Virus record (IMG/VR): IMGVR_UViG_3300035180_000739
Coordinates: 1 to 42,323 of that record
Direction: 5' to 3' (one strand)
Source: a virus
DNA length: 42,323 bases
Shown here: positions 7,201 through 16,397 of the stretch, piece after piece
How the letters are laid out: the number at the start of each line of letters is the position of its first letter
Position numbering within the stretch: position 1 is the first letter of the stretch
Translations under genes and position numbers: made by a program
Notes under the pieces: model-generated
Database searches by the model: none
Seen by the model: only the letters and a program-made list of their open reading frames with translations
Told to the model about the DNA's origin: nothing

Positions 7201-10200
7201 ATGACATTGAGTTCGCCCAGGTCGAAGCGCCCAGCGCCGAGGGCCTGTGGGTTGGCCACCTGGTCGCCAGCCCGTGTTTCCATGCCGGCGGTGTAGTCGT
7301 AGTCGGTGGAGTATTGCGGGTTGCCGCGCAATTCCTCGAAGAACTTTTCCTCGAATTCGTGCAAATCCCACTTGCCGTGTTTGTCGGCCGTGAGATAGCC
7401 GCGCTCCGCCAGCAACTCGGCCATGGCGTCGATGGACAACCCACCTTCCCGGCGCAGCACGTGCTTGCCGAATGCCGGCATGGGGATGCGCTCTTTCGGG
7501 TCAACGCCCCACTCGGACTGCACCGCCGCGCGATTCAGGCCGCCCAGCTTTGCGATGGCCGCGAACAGGGAATCCTGGGTTTCGTCGATGGTATCCGGGC
7601 TCGACGTGCGTTTGGCCTGCGGGGTGATCTTGTCATCGGCCGTCAGCTTGCCGGTGAGGAACTGCCAGGCGCGATAAATCGGCTGGCTCATGACCTCGCG
7701 CCGCACGTCCATCTGCACCTCTGCGCGCTTGGCCTCGGCGTCCTTCTGTAGCTGCTTGATGATGCGCCCGCGCGCGTTGTGCAGCCACGTCATGTCGCGC
7801 AGGCCGCGCGCTTGCAGGTCTTGAATGGCGGCGTTGGTGGCATCCACTCCGAGCGCCTGGTAGGCGGCGAATTCCTCTGGCGCCATGCCGGCCTGTTCTG
7901 GCGAAGCGAACAGCGGCATCATGCTGCGGCCCTGCTCGGCCAGGGCGATCTGCTCGTTGGTGGCGAGCATGCGGTCGAATACGCCGCGCACTTCGTCGTT
8001 GAGTTCTACGTTCAGCGCCTTCAGATTCCTGTAGATAGCCAACAACCACGCGCGGAAGCGCTGGAACAGCCCTTGCAGTTCGATGCTCGGGGCTTTGCCC
8101 TCGAACAGGTACGCCTCGAAGCCGCGCGCGAACTGCTCGTGGTAGGCGCGCTTTTCCTCGAAGTCGAGGCCGTACCATGCCGCCAGCGAATCGGCGCCGA
8201 ACCAGCGCAGCAGCGCGTCAGTATCGTCGAGGATCTGGCGCTCTCCCGGCTTTAGGGTATCCATGCCGAAAGACTCGGCTTCCTTCTGCAACTTGGCCGC
8301 GATGTCGAATTGCGCCTCAAGGAAGAAGTGGCCCGACTCATGCAGGAAGGTGGAGAGGTCGGCATTCTTGAGCAGCGTAATCGAGAGCGTGGCGGGGTTG
8401 AAGCTGCCGCGCGGGGCGGCCTTTTCGCCCTGGTAGAACTGGTCGAGTTTCTGGTCTACAATGGCATCCGAGGCGTCGGAGAGGCGAGCCGTGTCACCCT
8501 CTTCATCAAGGCCGGCAGTGCCCGTCGTCGTGCTGGTCGCGCCTCCCTCTTTTTTCTGGAACGCAGTCAGCAGCCAGTGCTTCGCCCGGCTGTCCCAGGT
8601 CAAACGCACAGCAGCCCGATGGTCGGCTGATTCCAGATTGACCCGGTTCTTGCTGCGGGTCGTGACTTTCATTTCCGAGAGAATGGCCTGCAGGTTGTCG
8701 AGCACTTCCGGGTGCCACTTGGCGAGTTTTGCCACGCCGTAGCCGTCGCTGGCCCCGGTGCCTTCCTCGCCCCACACCAGGTCAATGTCGCCGATGTCCG
8801 GGTGGTGCAGCGCGCCGATGGCTTCGCCGCTTTTCATTTCCTTGAGCTTGGCAATGGCGCCCTCGACGTCGCCCTTGTAATCGGTCAGCACCGGCCCGAA
8901 TGGGCCGTGCCCCTGGTCGAATTGCTGGCCGTCGATACGCTCGGCGCCGATCTTGAGCGGGTAGCGGTTGAACAGTTCCTCTGGTGTCACGCCCAGCTTG
9001 GCGGCCATGGCCGCGTAGAAGCTGCTGACCATGGCCGAATAGGCGTCATTCACCTGCGGGGTGAAGCGCGAGACCGCATCGAGTCGGCTCTTGATCTCTG
9101 CGCGCACCGCCTCGGCGGATTGCTTGAACGTATCGTCGCCTTGCTTTTCAGCCAAGACACGCTCGACCTCGGCCTTCAATTCCTCGGCGTGGTTTTGCAT
9201 GTACTCCTTCGCCTCTGCCCGGCTGAACCCTTCCGGGTCGGTCTTGAGGTGATCGAGCAGGCTTTGCGCGTACTCGGTCGGCGCGATGCGCGCGGTGTAT
9301 TCATCGACCGGGATAGCGATCTGCCCGCCCGTTTTCAGGGCGTCTGGCAACTGCGCAGCGACGGCCGGCGATACGGCGGCCACCTGTTCGGCCACGCCCG
9401 ACTGCATGAGCGCGTCAGCGTCGATGAACACCTGCTGCACCGGGCTATCTTCGGTCGCCTTGCCGATCCATTCCTGAAAGGTTTGCGGGTCGCGTTGCAG
9501 CACTTTGTCGGCTGCGGCCAGATTGTTGAGCCCGGACAGCAGTTCAGCGGCTTGCGTGGCGCTCTTAGCCTTCTGTTCCCCTTGGTGGGCGCGCCCGAAA
9601 ATGCCGGAGAATGTTCCGCCCGTCAGCCCTCCGACGAACAATCCTTGCAGCGTATTTTCCAGAACACCGTCGAGTAGCGATTGACTCGGATCGGCGTTGT
9701 TTTTTACCGCCATGTTCTGGAATACCTGCTCCCCGCCGCTCTGTATGGACTCAACCACGCCCTCGTTGGCAAGGCCCTTACCTACGCGCGGCAGCATCGC
9801 CCCACCCTCGCCGATGATCTTGCCCAAGAACTTTCCGCCGATAGCGTTGGTAGTGGCGTCAACAATACCCGCACCGACACCCGCCTCCGTGCCGCCCCGC
9901 GCGGCGAGATAGATGCGCGCGGCGTTTGGGTCAAAGCCCTGCGAGACGAGGCGCTGGTACTCGGGCGACAACGCAAGCTTATCCAGCGGCGTGCCTTCGA
10001 TCTGGCTTTGCGTTTGCACGGACTGCTGGGCATAGCCGACAGTCCCCTCAGAAGCCGCGCCGAATTTTGCCGCCATGTTGGCTGCTGCCTCGATGCCAGC
10101 TTGTCGCGCCGCCTCTTCCGTCATGCCAGCAGCGAGCGCTTGTTTTTCAGTTTGAATGGCCGCACCACGGCTAAGGTACGTGGTCAGCGCAAGGGCTGCC

Positions 10201-10865
10201 GTCGTCGGAAGCGAGCGGATGGCATCGCCGATGATCTTGACAGGTGACAGATAGGCCGCTTTGCTAGGATCGGTCGTCGCGTATTTCAGTCCGCCGTATT
10301 CGCTTTGCGCGCCCGGCGAAATCTCCTGCATATCCTGTTTTGATGCTTCGGCGCGGCTGCGCGCAAAGCGCGACAAAAACATCGATGGGCTTTGTTCGCG
10401 CATTTGCTGCAATTTTGCCAGGTCGTTCTTGAACAACACGGCGGCGTCTGAATCGCTCAAGGTGAACGGGTTTATGTCGTCGATGAGCTTTGCAGCCGCG
10501 CCAAGCAGGTCATTGAACCCCGCTTTGGTCGAGCCGCCTAGAAAAGACAGCGCGTTCTCGATCTTGCTCAAGCTGTCCACGTTGTCGTGGGCGATCTTGG
10601 CTTTCTCCACGTCGGCCAGGAAGGCGGCCGTGGCCGGAGAGGTTTTCGCCAGGGAGTCGAAGTCGATGGCGCCCATGGTGTCCTGCCGCTTCATTTCCTT
10701 GGGCATGCCGAGCACGGTATGCACGGGCACGCCCGTGCGCCGGGCGACACGCTGCGCCTCGGCGTAGTCGTCTGGGTTGGTGTCGGCAGCAGCAAAAAAC
10801 CCGACGCGGGCGGCTTGCCCAAGGTCGGGTTGCATGGCTACGGCTGCGTCGATTTCGTTGCTCAT
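4233..10865 (-). CDS. giant polyvalent internal virion protein, 2210 aa
   Basis: By size and position (between transglycosylase and tail fibre) this is an ejected internal virion protein. Regions in order: an N-terminal part with small-residue-rich, possibly membrane-active segments (about 210-425); a probable barnase/ColE5/RelE-like nuclease-type domain (about 640-790, with HHPDIGDIDLVWG and GYGVAKLAKWHPEVL); a zinc-metallopeptidase-like motif HESGH (about 842-846); long helical regions (about 950-1700); and a C-terminal domain (about 1750-2190) with an FYSFMNTALN motif and a hydrophobic segment near 2065, like domains of large polyvalent phage proteins. Such proteins are injected with the DNA and carry anti-host or defence-blocking activities; that is inference here. 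ATG 10865 overlaps the previous stop (ATGA). Confidence 0.8.
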   Translation of the reverse strand: MSNEIDAAVAMQPDLGQAARVGFFAAADTNPDDYAEAQRVARRTGVPVHTVLGMPKEMKRQDTMGAIDFDSLAKTSPATAAFLADVEKAKIAHDNVDSLSKIENALSFLGGSTKAGFNDLLGAAAKLIDDINPFTLSDSDAAVLFKNDLAKLQQMREQSPSMFLSRFARSRAEASKQDMQEISPGAQSEYGGLKYATTDPSKAAYLSPVKIIGDAIRSLPTTAALALTTYLSRGAAIQTEKQALAAGMTEEAARQAGIEAAANMAAKFGAASEGTVGYAQQSVQTQSQIEGTPLDKLALSPEYQRLVSQGFDPNAARIYLAARGGTEAGVGAGIVDATTNAIGGKFLGKIIGEGGAMLPRVGKGLANEGVVESIQSGGEQVFQNMAVKNNADPSQSLLDGVLENTLQGLFVGGLTGGTFSGIFGRAHQGEQKAKSATQAAELLSGLNNLAAADKVLQRDPQTFQEWIGKATEDSPVQQVFIDADALMQSGVAEQVAAVSPAVAAQLPDALKTGGQIAIPVDEYTARIAPTEYAQSLLDHLKTDPEGFSRAEAKEYMQNHAEELKAEVERVLAEKQGDDTFKQSAEAVRAEIKSRLDAVSRFTPQVNDAYSAMVSSFYAAMAAKLGVTPEELFNRYPLKIGAERIDGQQFDQGHGPFGPVLTDYKGDVEGAIAKLKEMKSGEAIGALHHPDIGDIDLVWGEEGTGASDGYGVAKLAKWHPEVLDNLQAILSEMKVTTRSKNRVNLESADHRAAVRLTWDSRAKHWLLTAFQKKEGGATSTTTGTAGLDEEGDTARLSDASDAIVDQKLDQFYQGEKAAPRGSFNPATLSITLLKNADLSTFLHESGHFFLEAQFDIAAKLQKEAESFGMDTLKPGERQILDDTDALLRWFGADSLAAWYGLDFEEKRAYHEQFARGFEAYLFEGKAPSIELQGLFQRFRAWLLAIYRNLKALNVELNDEVRGVFDRMLATNEQIALAEQGRSMMPLFASPEQAGMAPEEFAAYQALGVDATNAAIQDLQARGLRDMTWLHNARGRIIKQLQKDAEAKRAEVQMDVRREVMSQPIYRAWQFLTGKLTADDKITPQAKRTSSPDTIDETQDSLFAAIAKLGGLNRAAVQSEWGVDPKERIPMPAFGKHVLRREGGLSIDAMAELLAERGYLTADKHGKWDLHEFEEKFFEELRGNPQYSTDYDYTAGMETRAGDQVANPQALGAGRFDLGELNVMGLPVEVINALKARRMTAANGLHPDIVAEMFGFTSGDELVRKLAAVEPPKDAIEALTDVRMLEQFGDLSSPEAIKKAADRAIHNEARARFVATEANALARAAAGPTQQVGTDRRGRPIVRRVLPEAAREYARAMIARLKVRNISPGQYASAEVRAAKAADQASKSGDIATAAAEKRNQLIQHYATRAAYDALEEVDKGLRYLKKFEGDIKGLDADYADQIHNLLERFDLRKGQSNKAVDKRTALAEWITAQRDAGLEPDIPPELENEAFRTSYKNMTVEEFRGLVDTVRQIEHLGRLKHKLLTAADQRAYEAVRDEIAASIHEHAQGREADTRTPTTNMGRAVQGLKRFWAEHIKAATWARVMDGGKDGGPMWEYFVRSANERGDQETTMRAEATAKLSEILAPVFKLGKMGGKGQFFPSINRSLNREARLAIALNMGNDGNIQRLLGGEGWTLEQLAPVLQSLTAQEWQAVQAVWDHFESYRPLIAAKERRIYGKEPEWVQPQPFTVTTADGQTVQMRGGYYPIKYDPAASQRAEEHADAESAKRQLQGAYTTATTRRSFTKSRVEEVRGRPLLYTLAGLYSGVNDVIHDLAWHEWLIDTNRLLRSHTIDAAIREHYGPEVKQQFKAWAQDIAEGEKGADAAVDLALSRLRQGISAAGLGFNIMSALIQPLGITQSITRVGAPWVARGMLKYMAHPIDLTRQVNEMSDFMANRARTRFRELNELRNQVQDQSTFKGLTGRYAYFLMMRCQQMVDVPTWWGAYEKAIAEGNEETRAISLADQAVIDSQGGGQTKDLAAIERGGPAQKLFTVFYSFMNTALNIGVGQTMTANTPAKRAKLAVDYVMLFVVPVVLGHFLKAALTPGDSGDDDLQKIAKRLLAEEIDYLMGLMVVVREFSEAAKTVTGANDLGRDYTGPAGLRLIADTGRLAVQAHQGEFDDAFRKAAVNVVGDLFGLPSAQINRTITGTRALAEGKTENPAAIAFGFQEKR

Positions 10866-13033
10866 TTGCGGGTAACCATAAGGTTCCAGTAGGCGTTTAG
10901 GATCTGCGCGTCAGTCGGGTTGTCGATGCCACGGCGCTTGAAAGCGGCCTTGATGCTGTCCTTGGTATCGCTATCGATGTCGCCCACCTTCATGCCCAGC
11001 ATCGGGCCGGAAGAATTGGAGAACAATCCCCGGAACGTGACATTTTTTGCGAACAGCGAGTCGAGATGCTGGGCCACTTCGGCGTCGGTGAATTTCTTAC
11101 CGGCCTCACGCTGGGCGGCCATGAAGTATTGATCTACAAACCGACGGATGGCGCCAACACGCGCGGCATCGCTGCCGCCGTCATCCTTGGGCGTTGGGTC
11201 GATTTGCAACATACGCAGGCGTTCATCAAGCGACTGCTTGATGGCCTGTGTGTTGAGGTCGCCCGGCCCGTTGCTACCTGTCGCGCCCCCGAGAAGTTTG
11301 GCGCGCTCGCTGGCGAAATGCTTGAAGTCTGCATCCGACAGTTCGCGGCGCAGGGCGAAGAACTCGTTATCACTCATGCGCGCCAGTCGATCAGGGCTAC
11401 CGGCCAGCTTGGCGTAGAGCCACAAGTTTGTGGAATCGTCGCCGTTGGCGATCTTCTTTGCGAAGCCTAGGAGGTTGTCCACTTCCTTGGGCGGCACTGC
11501 GGCGCGAATGCTGACCGGCAGGTCGGAGAACCTGCCGCCGTTCTGAATGATGCCGCGCATGGCCGTGGCGACGGCATCTTCATCGCGCTGCTTGATGGCA
11601 TTGGTTTGCTCGGTGAACTGGCGCTCGGCTTCCTCGCGCGCCACTTTGTAGCGGGCGGGGTTGCCGGCGAGGCGAGGATCCGCGCGCAGTCGGTCGTCGA
11701 TTTCCCGAAAGGTCGGTTGGTTTGGCCGCCCCTGTCCGGCATCAAAAGCATGCATGTTATTGGTGACGTAATCGCGCGTTTCCTGCGGCATGAAATCGAG
11801 CCAGGTGTACGCATGTACGTTCGGGTCGTTTTTTGCCAATTTCGCGGACTTCTCGGCTTTCTCGATGGCATCAGCCAGTCGGCGTGGTCCTGCGTTGTAG
11901 GCCGCGAAGGCTTTGGCGAGATCGCCGCCGTTGACCTGTAGCTGCTTCTGGAAGTAGGCAAGACCTATGGCCTTGTTGTAGTCCGGGTCGTTTTTGTATT
12001 TGTTCTCGTCCCACGGCAGGCCAGCCAGTTTGGCGGCCTCGCGTGCGGTAGCGGGCATGATCTGGGCGATACCGATGGCCCCCTTGAGCGAGGTCAGCGG
12101 CTTGCCGTCCGCGCCTAACTGACGGCCCCCGGACTCGGCCGCGATCAAGATGTTGAAAGCACGATCTGCCTCGCTCACCTGTATGCGCGGCTGAATCTTG
12201 CCTATCACGTCGGTGGCGACGGCGACGCCCACGCGGGCGTCCATCTCTTTGGTGATATGGCCGCGCACGGCGAGGATGTCGTCTGCATCCATCTGGTCGG
12301 AATACTTCTTGAGGTAGGCGTCGGCGTAGGTCGGGTCGTTATTCTCTATTGCTGTCAACAGCGCAACCTTGTGCGCGTTGCTGGTCATCTTGCGCGCCAT
12401 GGCTTCCTGCCATTCGGCCGACTTGCCGAGCAGTTGCGCCTGCCGATAAGTCTCGGCTCGGATGCGTTCTACGGCAGAATTCACCGCGTCTGGATTGTTC
12501 CAGTTCAGGCCGATTTCGCGCAGGGCAGTTGCCTGTATGCCTTCGGATACAGAAATGCCATAGTTCTGGTATTCCTGCGCCTCGTGCTGCATGGCCTGAC
12601 CGCGCATCGAAGTGAGAATATCGTTCGCGTGCAGCGTGAATGCTTGTCGCTGGGCGTCGTTGCCCAGGGTGCCAGCGATTTCGTCGATGGTGCTCTTGAG
12701 CTTTTCGCCGTACTCATCGGCCAGGGGCTTGCCGTCCGGTCGTTTCAGGGCGCCGAGACCTTTCAGGTTGAGGAACCCCTCGTCCTTGTCATGGGTCAGG
12801 CGCAGCGCGGCTTCCTTGGCCTGGTTAAGCGCATCGTCAACCCGCAACTGGTTGGCCTGCTGCGCAATATCGTTGGCGATCCTGCCGACATCGCCGCCGA
12901 ACTGCTGCATGGCCTGGCCCATTTGCTGATCTTGACGGCCAGCGACATCGGGCATGGTGGGCACATCGAAGCCTTGCGCCGGCAGGCTGGTGGTCGCAAC
13001 TTGCGGGGAGTCATAACGGGGCACGGTGGGCAT
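10862..13033 (-). CDS. internal virion lytic transglycosylase, 723 aa
   Basis: Virion-associated enzyme that cuts peptidoglycan during DNA entry, so the ejection channel can cross the wall. An SLT domain lies at about residues 290-430 and has the diagnostic series AAESGG (catalytic Glu), GAIGIAQIMPATA, FAAYNAGP and ETRDYV. The first ~280 residues are mainly helical (DDALNQAKEAALRL) and resemble an internal virion scaffold region. The C-terminal ~280 residues are helical with no recognised domain. It follows the 178-aa internal protein directly (stop and start 1 bp apart) and overlaps the 2210-aa protein, so the three form an ejection-protein unit. Confidence 0.85.
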   Translation of the reverse strand: MPTVPRYDSPQVATTSLPAQGFDVPTMPDVAGRQDQQMGQAMQQFGGDVGRIANDIAQQANQLRVDDALNQAKEAALRLTHDKDEGFLNLKGLGALKRPDGKPLADEYGEKLKSTIDEIAGTLGNDAQRQAFTLHANDILTSMRGQAMQHEAQEYQNYGISVSEGIQATALREIGLNWNNPDAVNSAVERIRAETYRQAQLLGKSAEWQEAMARKMTSNAHKVALLTAIENNDPTYADAYLKKYSDQMDADDILAVRGHITKEMDARVGVAVATDVIGKIQPRIQVSEADRAFNILIAAESGGRQLGADGKPLTSLKGAIGIAQIMPATAREAAKLAGLPWDENKYKNDPDYNKAIGLAYFQKQLQVNGGDLAKAFAAYNAGPRRLADAIEKAEKSAKLAKNDPNVHAYTWLDFMPQETRDYVTNNMHAFDAGQGRPNQPTFREIDDRLRADPRLAGNPARYKVAREEAERQFTEQTNAIKQRDEDAVATAMRGIIQNGGRFSDLPVSIRAAVPPKEVDNLLGFAKKIANGDDSTNLWLYAKLAGSPDRLARMSDNEFFALRRELSDADFKHFASERAKLLGGATGSNGPGDLNTQAIKQSLDERLRMLQIDPTPKDDGGSDAARVGAIRRFVDQYFMAAQREAGKKFTDAEVAQHLDSLFAKNVTFRGLFSNSSGPMLGMKVGDIDSDTKDSIKAAFKRRGIDNPTDAQILNAYWNLMVTRK

Positions 13034-13570
13034 TTATTTACCCTCCATGTTGCGCCGGTAGTTGTACCAGGTGTTCGCCACGCTGCCGGCACTGCCAAGC
13101 AGGGAGGTGGCCGACGCAGCAAATGGGCTGATCGTGTCGGCTGTGGCAGAACGCAAAGCCGCCTCATTCTGGTAATTGACGCCTTGAGTTCGATACCCCC
13201 AAGCGCTGCGCACGGCGTTGGCGATCAGCGTGTTGGCGTCAATTTCCTTCATGATGTCTGTGGACGCCTGCACCTCGGCCGCGTTGCCCACGCCCAGGTC
13301 GATACCGTTGGCGGCCATGGCCGCGCGCTGGCTGCTCTTGATTTGCCCAGACTTGAGGGTAAGCGCTCCTACTTGCTGCTGACCCTGGTTGAGGGCCGAT
13401 TGCGCGCCGAGTTCGGCGATTCGCGCGTTGGTGTCTGCAATATCCGACTGGAAGCGCAGGCTGCTTTGCTGGGATTTCGCACTGTAGTAGCTGCCGACAG
13501 CCGAACTTAACCCGCCGCCAATCTGCAAAGTCATCGCCGCTTGCGCCAGTTGGCTCGAATTAAATCCCAT
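13034..13570 (-). CDS. internal virion protein, 178 aa
   Basis: An N-terminal Gly/Ala/Ser-rich hydrophobic stretch (about 8-28) is followed by a helical Gln/Ala-rich middle (LRFQSDIADTNARIAELGAQ). The pattern is typical of the small T7 gp14-like internal protein, which forms an outer-membrane channel on ejection. The assignment is by composition, size and position, not by a motif. AGGAG precedes ATG 13570 and late-promoter element P4 lies upstream. Confidence 0.65.
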   Translation of the reverse strand: MGFNSSQLAQAAMTLQIGGGLSSAVGSYYSAKSQQSSLRFQSDIADTNARIAELGAQSALNQGQQQVGALTLKSGQIKSSQRAAMAANGIDLGVGNAAEVQASTDIMKEIDANTLIANAVRSAWGYRTQGVNYQNEAALRSATADTISPFAASATSLLGSAGSVANTWYNYRRNMEGK

Positions 13571-13596
13571 GCTCTAGCTCCTGATACTTGGGGGCG

Positions 13597-13628
13597 ACAT
13601 TAGCGCCCGACCGCGCGGATATGTGCAC
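13597..13628 (-). promoter_or_regulatory. late-promoter element P4 (internal virion genes)
   Basis: Minus strand GTGCACATATCC (13628-13617), then TAATGT (13602-13597) exactly 20 bp after GTGCAC. It lies in the gap between the nozzle stop and the 178-aa protein and leaves room for a leader with a good Shine-Dalgarno. Confidence 0.5.
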
Positions 13629-13632
13629 CGGG

Positions 13633-15678
13633 TCAGGCGCCGAGCGCAACCTCGGCCGTAGCAGATACCACCGTGAGCGGCAACGGGTCAGACTGGCGCA
13701 CGAAAATCTGCCCGCTATCGGCCCACGATGGCGACAGCAGTACTTGGATTTCCTCGCTCTTGAGCGCCGGAGGCGAACCGCAGGGCTCGGTTGTGCGCTG
13801 CTTGGCTTCGGTCAGGCTGCTGGCGTCAGACCCCACGAAGATGCCCGACGAACGATAGACGCGCAGCCACACCTTGTTGACGTTCTTGTAGCGCCCCTGG
13901 CCGAAGCTGCCGTCGATTTGTGCGGCGATGGGCAAGGTTTGCAGGTCAGCAACAATCGGCAGGCCGATCTGCACCTTGCTGGCCGCCTGGTCGAGCGTGA
14001 TACTGCCCGACGTGACCACACGTTGCGGATGCACCGCGCCATCGGCCAGGATGCTGACCGTTTTCCCTTCGAGGTGATTCAACCCGCTGATCGTGGTCGC
14101 GGGCGCGCCCGAGTAGGTCAGCCCGCAATCGACGAAGAAGGCGTCGGCCGGGTCGGTAAACTGGCGCGATGCCATGCGCTCGACATAGCGCACCGAGTTC
14201 CCACCAATGGTGCGGCGAATCACGCAATAGAGCACGTCCTCGCCGCCTTCGGCCACCACGGTGCAAGACTCGAACACGCCGTCCGTATCGTGCTGATGCC
14301 ACGCGCCGATTTGTTGCTCGGGCACGTAGGTGAGGCCCAGCAGTTTGCCGCTGCTGCTGACGAACCAGACAACCGGCTGCGGCGCCTTGGCGTAGGCCAT
14401 GTCCAGCACGTCGAAGGTGTCGAACAGGTGCGCGGCGCGCAGGGACAGATCCCCGGTTATGAACCCGTTGGCCTGCCAGGAATAGCCAAGCTCGCGCACA
14501 TGGCCGCCACGGGCCGCGCAGTAAATCAGGCTGTTGTTGATGATTACCGGCTGCACGTTGGACGCGCCGACATAGGACTGCGGGCGCACGCTGATTGTGG
14601 TCGGCGTGATGGCGTCGCTATTCACCGATGTAACGCGCCACTCGGCAGAGGATGTGAGCAGCAGCAGTTGAGTAAGCGGCACGATATGGCGGATGGTGTT
14701 CGCCTCGCGGGCGGCCACGCGGAAGGCGATGCGGTCGTCGTCGCGGATGGGCAGCGAGTAGCACATGGCCGATTCGGTTCCGCTCCGCGTCATCCAGATG
14801 CTTTGCGGCTTGTTGATCGTGCCCGCGAAACAGCGCCGTTGCTCGAAATAGGACACGGCGGCCGGATAGTCGCCGGCCGGGTTGAACACGGTTTCGTAAA
14901 TCGGCGGAGTAGCCCCCAGGTCGGGCGCGATGTTGTCGTCGATAATCGATGTCCCGGTGGTTTGCCCGATATAGCCGTATAGGCCGCCTTGCATCTTATA
15001 GACCTTGTACCGGGACGCGCCGGCCACGGCGGACCAACTGATCGTATTCCAGAGCCCGGTGGTAAAGAGGTTGTTCTTGCAGGTAGCGACCGCAGAGGCG
15101 GGCGATTCGCTGTACCCATCGGTGGCGATGGCGGTAACGACGTAGTTGTAGGTGTAGGTCGTATCGGTGGCGTTTGGCGTCGCCGTCGCGCCCGTTGGCG
15201 AGGCAATGGCGGGCGTGAAGGCGATGGTAGTGAGTTGCCAGTTGGTCGCGCCAAGTCGGCGCAGTTCGCTCGGCGCGTAGTTCGGGTGCACAAGGGTGAG
15301 CACGTCTGCGGACTGGACATAGTGGATGTCGAACAAATCCGCCTCTGCGTATGGGTTCGCAATCTCATACGGCACGCCGCCATTCATGAGGGTTGCGCCC
15401 TGCGTGTGAAAACGGAAATAGCCAGCGCCCACCTCGATAACCATGGTCTGTGTGGTCGAGTAGGTGAAGGGAATCAGCCGAACCTTCTTGGTCGAGTCCT
15501 TCACCGCGAGCACGAACTGGAAACCGGGCCGGTTCTCGGCCGGGCCTTGCGGCTTGGTGATGAAGTTACGGCATTTCGCCAGCCCTGTTTGGTACTTGGC
15601 ATCATCGATGCGCCCGAACATTTCCGGGCTTACCTCGCCCCCAGCGAAAGATCGTTGCAGGATGCGGATGGCCGCCAT
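13633..15678 (-). CDS. tail nozzle / tubular protein B-like, 681 aa
   Basis: Forms the distal tail tube in short-tailed phages. The start is the family signature: LQRSFAGGEVSPEMFGR followed by GLAKCRNFITKPQGP and RPGFQFV. The remainder is beta-rich, with a fibronectin-like stretch near 170-240 (TYTYNYVVTAIATDGYSESPAS) and a region with EWRV and GWQANGF-like repeats usual in this family. Length is within the 600-800 aa range. It is 2 bp from the adaptor gene, as in T7-like gp11-gp12 pairs. Confidence 0.8.
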   Translation of the reverse strand: MAAIRILQRSFAGGEVSPEMFGRIDDAKYQTGLAKCRNFITKPQGPAENRPGFQFVLAVKDSTKKVRLIPFTYSTTQTMVIEVGAGYFRFHTQGATLMNGGVPYEIANPYAEADLFDIHYVQSADVLTLVHPNYAPSELRRLGATNWQLTTIAFTPAIASPTGATATPNATDTTYTYNYVVTAIATDGYSESPASAVATCKNNLFTTGLWNTISWSAVAGASRYKVYKMQGGLYGYIGQTTGTSIIDDNIAPDLGATPPIYETVFNPAGDYPAAVSYFEQRRCFAGTINKPQSIWMTRSGTESAMCYSLPIRDDDRIAFRVAAREANTIRHIVPLTQLLLLTSSAEWRVTSVNSDAITPTTISVRPQSYVGASNVQPVIINNSLIYCAARGGHVRELGYSWQANGFITGDLSLRAAHLFDTFDVLDMAYAKAPQPVVWFVSSSGKLLGLTYVPEQQIGAWHQHDTDGVFESCTVVAEGGEDVLYCVIRRTIGGNSVRYVERMASRQFTDPADAFFVDCGLTYSGAPATTISGLNHLEGKTVSILADGAVHPQRVVTSGSITLDQAASKVQIGLPIVADLQTLPIAAQIDGSFGQGRYKNVNKVWLRVYRSSGIFVGSDASSLTEAKQRTTEPCGSPPALKSEEIQVLLSPSWADSGQIFVRQSDPLPLTVVSATAEVALGA

Positions 15679-15680
15679 GT

Positions 15681-16331
15681 TTACCTACCGTTGATCCAGG
15701 CGACGCTATGATGCGGAGTGATGCGCCGTTGCGAGGCATCGGATTCCATAGCCTTCAATAGATAGCTCTGCATCATGGCGGCGCATCGCTTGGCCTCGGC
15801 CGCGCCCGCGTCCCCCTTGAGCAGCGGCCCGGCCAGCATCGAAGCCAATTGCCAGGACAATGCCACGGTGAACAGCGGAGAGAACTTGGTCGTGTCTGTT
15901 ACGATGCTGGTATAGCGCAGCACGGCGTCGGACTGGTCCGTCAGGATAACGGCATTGCCATCGCCATCTACTTCGCAAGAGAACGCTTGTGGCACGTATG
16001 AACCGCCAGCCGCTTCCGGTACGTTCGCTGCCCCAATGCTGTAATCGTCGGTGGCGTCTGGTGGCAGAACAGCGATGATGTTGATCGCGTCGGACGGCTG
16101 GGCGTAGGAATAGTCCCACTCTGGCCATCCGCTACCCAGCTGGGCCAGCGAAACGCGCCTGGTGGCGAACCCCCAATTGTGCATTTCCAGCAGTGAATCG
16201 CGGGCTGTGGGGTAGAAGCGCGCACAGTGCTCGGCCTGTGCGGACCCCTCGGGTGGATTTAGGCTCGCTACGGCCGCGCTATCGCCCAGGTGCGCCAGGG
16301 CCAGGTTACAGATATCGACTTCGGATGCCAT
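15681..16331 (-). CDS. head-tail adaptor, gp11-like, 216 aa
   Basis: Bridges portal and tail nozzle. The opening EVDICNLALAHLGD followed by A-HCARFYPTARDSLLEMHNWGFATRR is the conserved N-terminal helical region of gp11-type adaptor/gatekeeper proteins. Length is typical. GGAGAAACCG precedes ATG 16331. A terminator-like hairpin upstream may lower its expression relative to the capsid genes. Confidence 0.8.
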   Translation of the reverse strand: MASEVDICNLALAHLGDSAAVASLNPPEGSAQAEHCARFYPTARDSLLEMHNWGFATRRVSLAQLGSGWPEWDYSYAQPSDAINIIAVLPPDATDDYSIGAANVPEAAGGSYVPQAFSCEVDGDGNAVILTDQSDAVLRYTSIVTDTTKFSPLFTVALSWQLASMLAGPLLKGDAGAAEAKRCAAMMQSYLLKAMESDASQRRITPHHSVAWINGR

Positions 16332-16348
16332 CGGTTTCTCCTAGAAAT

Positions 16349-16370
16349 ACGGGGGGCGCGAGGCCCCCGT
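16349..16370 (-). terminator. GC-rich hairpin, probable attenuator
   Basis: On the minus strand ACGGGGGC and GCCCCC(C)CGT pair around a CTCG loop, followed by a weak U tract (ATTTCT). It separates the capsid genes from the tail genes, where a drop in expression is expected. The short U run suggests partial termination. Confidence 0.5.
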
Positions 16371-16397
16371 AAGCCGCTACCTGCTGAGGGGAAACGG

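Noticed and set aside
13588-14982. Long plus-strand frame (464 aa) opposite the nozzle gene
   Set aside because: Antisense shadow of a clearly identified gene, with arginine/histidine-rich composition and no motif. The same applies to other long frames antisense to late genes and the primase, such as 12257-13510, 8712-9677 and 26551-27789.
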